In this document: positions 59,998-64,000 of the stretch, piece by piece
How the letters are laid out: each line of letters opens with the position of its first letter
Numbering within the stretch: position 1 is the first letter of the stretch
Assembly (NCBI GenBank): GCA_038093975.1
Contig: JBBPTG010000037.1
Location: 62,001 to 126,000, forward strand
Direction of reading: 5' to 3'
Source: Chalciporus piperatus
Taxonomy: Eukaryota; Basidiomycota; Agaricomycetes; Boletales; Boletaceae
DNA length: 64,000 nt
Made by a program: the position numbers and the translations under genes
Notes under the pieces: generated by a model
What the model saw: only the letters and a program-made list of their open reading frames with translations
What the model was told of the DNA's origin: nothing
Databases searched by the model: none

Positions 59998-62900
59998 ATG
60001 TCCATCAGCCCAACATCTATTGCGCTGAATTCTACTGTCTCCGCTACCGGAAGCAACTCAAACAGCGGGCGGGCTTACCCGCTCCCGGCATCGCTGCCCT
60101 TGTCCGCCCTCCTTCCACTACTATCCTATCAGCCCTCGACTCAGCCGCCGTCCGACACCCAGTCTTTTCCGGACACACGATCAACTTCTTTCCCCTCCAC
60201 AATGTCCTCAGCGGAGGGCGGACTTGGCTTGCCGACTCCAATCAGCATTATTGGGCCCTACGCAACTCCAAGGTGATGCATATCGCTGTAGACATGAAAC
60301 TCTTCTGACGCTTCTACTTATAGCCCTCCTTCCACCTCGGACCATCTCTCGACCGCTGTATCTTCGATGACCTCCGGATCCATACCGTCGTTTACGTTCA
60401 CATCCACTCCAACACCCATACTTCCATACCCCACAGATTCAACGACGCAGCCCTTGTCCTCACCTACACCGGAATCTTCGATTTCATCGCCGACTTCCCC
60501 GTCACCTTCATCCCGTCTGCCTTCCACTTCGCCCGTGCCAAGCTCGACACACCACACATCCTCCGCGGTTGAGACAACGACGATACTTATTCCGACCACT
60601 GTGCACACGACGGTCACGCCTTCATCCGTTACTGTGCAATCGCCCTCGACATCAACTTACACAATCATATCAGTCATACCGGGTAATGGGGGAACTACCA
60701 CCAATTTTGTGACTTCGAGCGGGGTGCTCAGTACAGAAATTCCCAACATTATGGGAAGGTAAGTGTTTCTTTCTCCTTTCTTTTTCCCTTGTGTCCGCTC
60801 GATATGATTTTCGTGTTTGGCCCGCCTCTCACCGGCGGTTCCATAGAGCAGTTTAATTACCTTCAGCGATGACTTGCCAGTTTGGGATTCCACCCACCCG
60901 TTTTGTCTTTTTACCCCTGTGTCATCATGATGTGCTGACCTTCCTCCTCGATCACATCTCGTTCACTTATCTGGTGATTGTCGTTGGATCTCCACCTCGA
61001 TCTCCTATGCTTCGCACATATCCAATATGCGGCCACGCCTTCGGGATGAACAGTAATGTCGCTCCCTCTCCAGGTATGATTGTGGGTATCGTCCTCGGTA
61101 TCGTTGGTGCATTTGCATTTGCGACCCTTTGGCTTTTTTGCGCGCGTAGACGTCATCGTAAACTAGTTCAAGAAGCCGCATTCATCACGCCTCAGAACCA
61201 CGCTTATCCCCCCCTAGGCGATGAAGTACCCGATGTGGAAGAGTTCGGGTATGGCAGTAATCACATATACGGAACAGGAAGTGCAACGACTCGATCAGGC
61301 CCACACATGGAGGAACGCTATGCTGGCATTCTCGCGGCTCTGCACTCCACAGAAGGCTTCGGAAGGGGCCATGTAGAAGGAAGCACGGGGGGAGTTTATG
61401 GTTCTCAACGTGATCGCACTACGGACGGGGATGATGATATTGCTCGAGCCTCATCTCCGACGTTGCCCATCCATTCAATCCCTCCTGATGACCTTCCCTA
61501 TACGTTCGCACTATCCCCACCACCACCAGTTCCATCGCCTTCGCGTCAGCCTGTTCCACCGCCTTCTGCCTATTATACATCACGCAGGGGGAGTTCTCCG
61601 GGTCCAGATGCGGCTGCATGGGTCGGCGGGTACAGCGTCGCGCCGTCTTGTGCCTCGCATTATGCACGCTCGCAGACACTAGGGTCTGGTTCCGGCTCCG
61701 GCTCAGTCGATGCTCTCACGAGGACACGTACAGGAAGCGAGGAGCCGTTGATGGGCATCAGAAAGCCCAGCGTAGAGCTCTCTCAAGGTGTTCCTTCATC
61801 TGATGGCATCTCCCCAACTACCACCACTGATCTCGGAGGCAACCGGCCTGGTCTCGGATCTGCATTCTGTTCCCCAGAAGGTTCGATGTATAGTGCTAGC
61901 GCAATCTCTCCCGCCCTTCACCGCGACATATCAGGGTCGTACGAATGGAGTACATACGGCAGTGGGTCTTATGGACACACGAGTGGGACGCCGAGCAGCT
62001 TTGACGTTCTCAGGAGTGTGTCGTCTCAGGGCGCACTATCAAGCTCGTATAATCATGGTCATGGTCTCAACCAGGGGTTCAGGTTTGGGTTTGGCAGACC
62101 AGGGAGCGCATCGAGCGGAAGTACTGGGAAGAAGAGAGGCGATGGCCGACATAGTTTCGGTGTCCCTCCAACCAGTTTCAGGGCATGGAGGGACTGGGGC
62201 TTAGGCTCGGCCACTTCCGACAAAGAGAAACCAGGGGAAAAACCGAGCGTCAGAGAAAAGGAGTGGAGACGGAGGACTGGGAGTGGTACGTCTGCCTCGA
62301 GTTCAGGGAGCATGGATGAGAAGCAGGAAAAGTCGAGTCCTGGTGTGGGTGTTCGTGCCTTGTTGGACCGGTTACGTCGTACAGGTCATACGCCTTCGCC
62401 TCGCTCGTCACATAGGGACCTGCCCTCTCCTACTCTACGCAACTCAACGGATGTAGATCCCGAGAAGGCCATTGGGAGGATGAGCGTTGAGAGAGTGACG
62501 CCGCCGCCGCCTCCGATTCACATACAGGCAACGACTCCGCAGAACCGACGACAGTATTCATTCATCCTTTCCAACCCTGATCCACACCCGCCTTCCCCGT
62601 ACTCTGGCACTGGAGATATAGTCCCGCCTCATCAAGAGCTACTTCCTAACCCGCACGATACCCCTACTCCTCATCCTCGTAACCTCTCTCCTAGTGCTGG
62701 AGAGCTCCACCCGGGGACGACCCTCCCCGTCGGGTATGCACCTGTCATGTCTGCACCCTCTCCTGCTCCTACGGAGGAATCGCGACTTGTTGAAGGCCTC
62801 TTGCATCCTCGCCTGAGAGCACAGGGGCGCAGTGACGCAAGCTTGATGGATTTCGAGGATTACTCGCGACCTATTGGTGGTGTCAGTCTCCCGTTTTCCC

Positions 62901-63193
62901 AATTACATCAATCTCGAAGGCTAACCTATACGCGATGTATGCAGGTCGTGAAGAACCGGATGTACAGCACCACGACATTTGGGACTCAGGACGATTCGGA
63001 GACGACGAGCCCGAGCGGAGGTACTCCTGTGCAGGAGCTCCAAGTAGCCGAGATCGACGACGACGAAGAACCTGAACACCAGGACGAAACTATCGATGTT
63101 TTCGGAGCTTCAACCATCAGGACGCCTCGCGAAAGCTGGTTCGTCGATGGCGCACACCATGGATCAGCTCGAAATTCGCCCATTGGGGTCTGA
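59998..63193 (+). CDS. Mid2-like single-pass surface protein with long cytosolic tail
   Basis: Three exons (59998-60272, 60324-60758, 61054-63193) give about 949 aa. Residues 1-240 are Ser/Thr/Pro-rich, as in heavily O-mannosylated wall-sensor ectodomains. A single TM helix follows (GMIVGIVLGIVGAFAFATLW, about residues 244-265) with a basic stop-transfer CARRRHRK. The remaining ~680 residues are disordered with poly-Gly/Ser, PPPP and many S/TP sites. The layout is that of fungal Mid2/Wsc-type sensors, but no WSC or other named domain is present. No classical signal peptide is visible at this start. A 66-bp stretch at 62880-62945 could be an in-frame intron. The 295-bp second intron is unusually long. 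Confidence 0.7.
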
Positions 63194-64000
63194 CGACGCT
63201 TTTATGAACCAATGATGCTTGATTCATGCGAGTGGCACGAATTTTTCAAGTTTGTAACATCTTTTATGAAGCTGGCGAGCATAATGCATACACGATCAAT
63301 GTCAAACGCTTCTCATGGTTCGTATTCGTTGTGTTATCCTGCGTTCCTGTTGATTGAGCGAGTTGCAGATTCTAGACGACCCATTGTGCATTCGACTCTC
63401 ATACCAACACTCATCGATCATCCCCCTTCTCTCTCTCTCACAGCACTACACTTCAGTCACGACCACATTCCACATACTAACGCATTCCGACGCGCTGGCG
63501 CGGCGTATGACACGATGAAGAATCACAGACGTATCGGCGATCGATGCACATTCATCCCCTTCCGGCAACCTCTTTCACGCTCGATGAATCGGGCACCATC
63601 CTATGTAATATACCATTCTCAAACCCATTGGATAGCTCCTCTCTGGCCGAGGCCGTCCCTCCAAGCTTCTTGTCGCTATGCTTTCCAAGTTTAGTTGTCC
63701 ATGTTCAGTAATGTTGCATGCTTTGCTCTCGTATTACTGTCAACGCATTTCAAAAATTTCGACGTAGATGGATATGCTCATTTTAATACACATTCTTTTT
63801 GGATATATATCAGCTATGTAACTCTTTCATTTTCACGATTCGTCCTCGTAGACGTACTCGACTACACCAGAATGCAAAGTGATGATCCCCCAAGTGCAAT
63901 TTGACCTGCCCTAAACTGGCCGAAAACATACAAAATCCGCACGATCGCGAGGTTCTCTCTCTTCATAACTCATTTCGGACTCGCACTATTGTCCCCCTGC
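63194..64000. other. 3' flank, no gene recognised
   Basis: Open frames here on the plus strand have no recognisable domain. AT content rises after 63700. Confidence 0.4.

Noticed and set aside
60869..61053. In-frame upstream extension of the third exon of the Mid2-like gene
   Set aside because: The open frame runs through the intron by chance; splicing at 61053/61054 joins the TM exon to the Ser/Thr-rich exons in the correct phase.

Overview
The window looks like a chromosome segment of a mushroom-forming basidiomycete (Agaricomycetes). Reasons: genes are broken by many introns of about 45-90 bp with GTRNGT donors; exons as short as 10-25 nt occur; and the protein families are typical of that group (fruit-body lectin of the Agaricus/Xerocomus type, DUF7330, DUF6533/DUF6534-like membrane proteins, a kinase with an MLKL-like N-terminus, a Ty3/gypsy element and a PIF/Harbinger transposase). 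I can only infer the class, not the genus. All exon joins were worked out by hand from splice signals and reading frame; no transcript data were available.

Layout. 1-5.3 kb is transposon territory: the 5' part of a minus-strand Ty3/gypsy element (LTR, two overlapping upstream ORFs, gag) abutting a PIF/Harbinger element (Ser-rich companion ORF plus D-D-E transposase). 6-16.3 kb holds housekeeping-type genes: a DUF7330 protein, cyclophilin A, a small GPI-anchored wall protein, a two-TM protein and a long tandem-RRM RNA-binding protein. 16.8-36 kb is an accessory region: an amidase, two intact Baeyer-Villiger-type monooxygenases (BVMO), a nine-exon orphan gene, a broken CSN5 copy, a fruit-body lectin, an MLKL-like/kinase fusion, and a 1.1 kb non-autonomous DNA transposon with 34-bp inverted repeats and an 8-bp target duplication. 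36.8-42.7 kb is a tandem duplication of a membrane-receptor-like gene. 43-48 kb carries a nuclear Ser/Pro-rich protein and a 17-exon phosphate-transporter-like gene. 48.4-51.1 kb is a decayed BVMO copy with its own upstream relic. 51.5-55.8 kb is a pair of alpha-oxoamine synthases (BioF-like) whose C-termini end in a peroxisomal ARL tripeptide. 57-58.8 kb is a DUF6534-like gene and 60-63.2 kb a Mid2-like single-pass surface protein.

How the parts may work together. The amidase, the BVMO genes and the BVMO pseudogene share a recognisable upstream segment (around 17.85-18.07, 22.44-22.80 and 49.04-49.10 kb), so part of this accessory region arose by segmental duplication and may once have shared regulation. 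Together with the two peroxisomal oxoamine synthases and the transporter it could be a small metabolic neighbourhood, but no pathway or product can be read from sequence alone.
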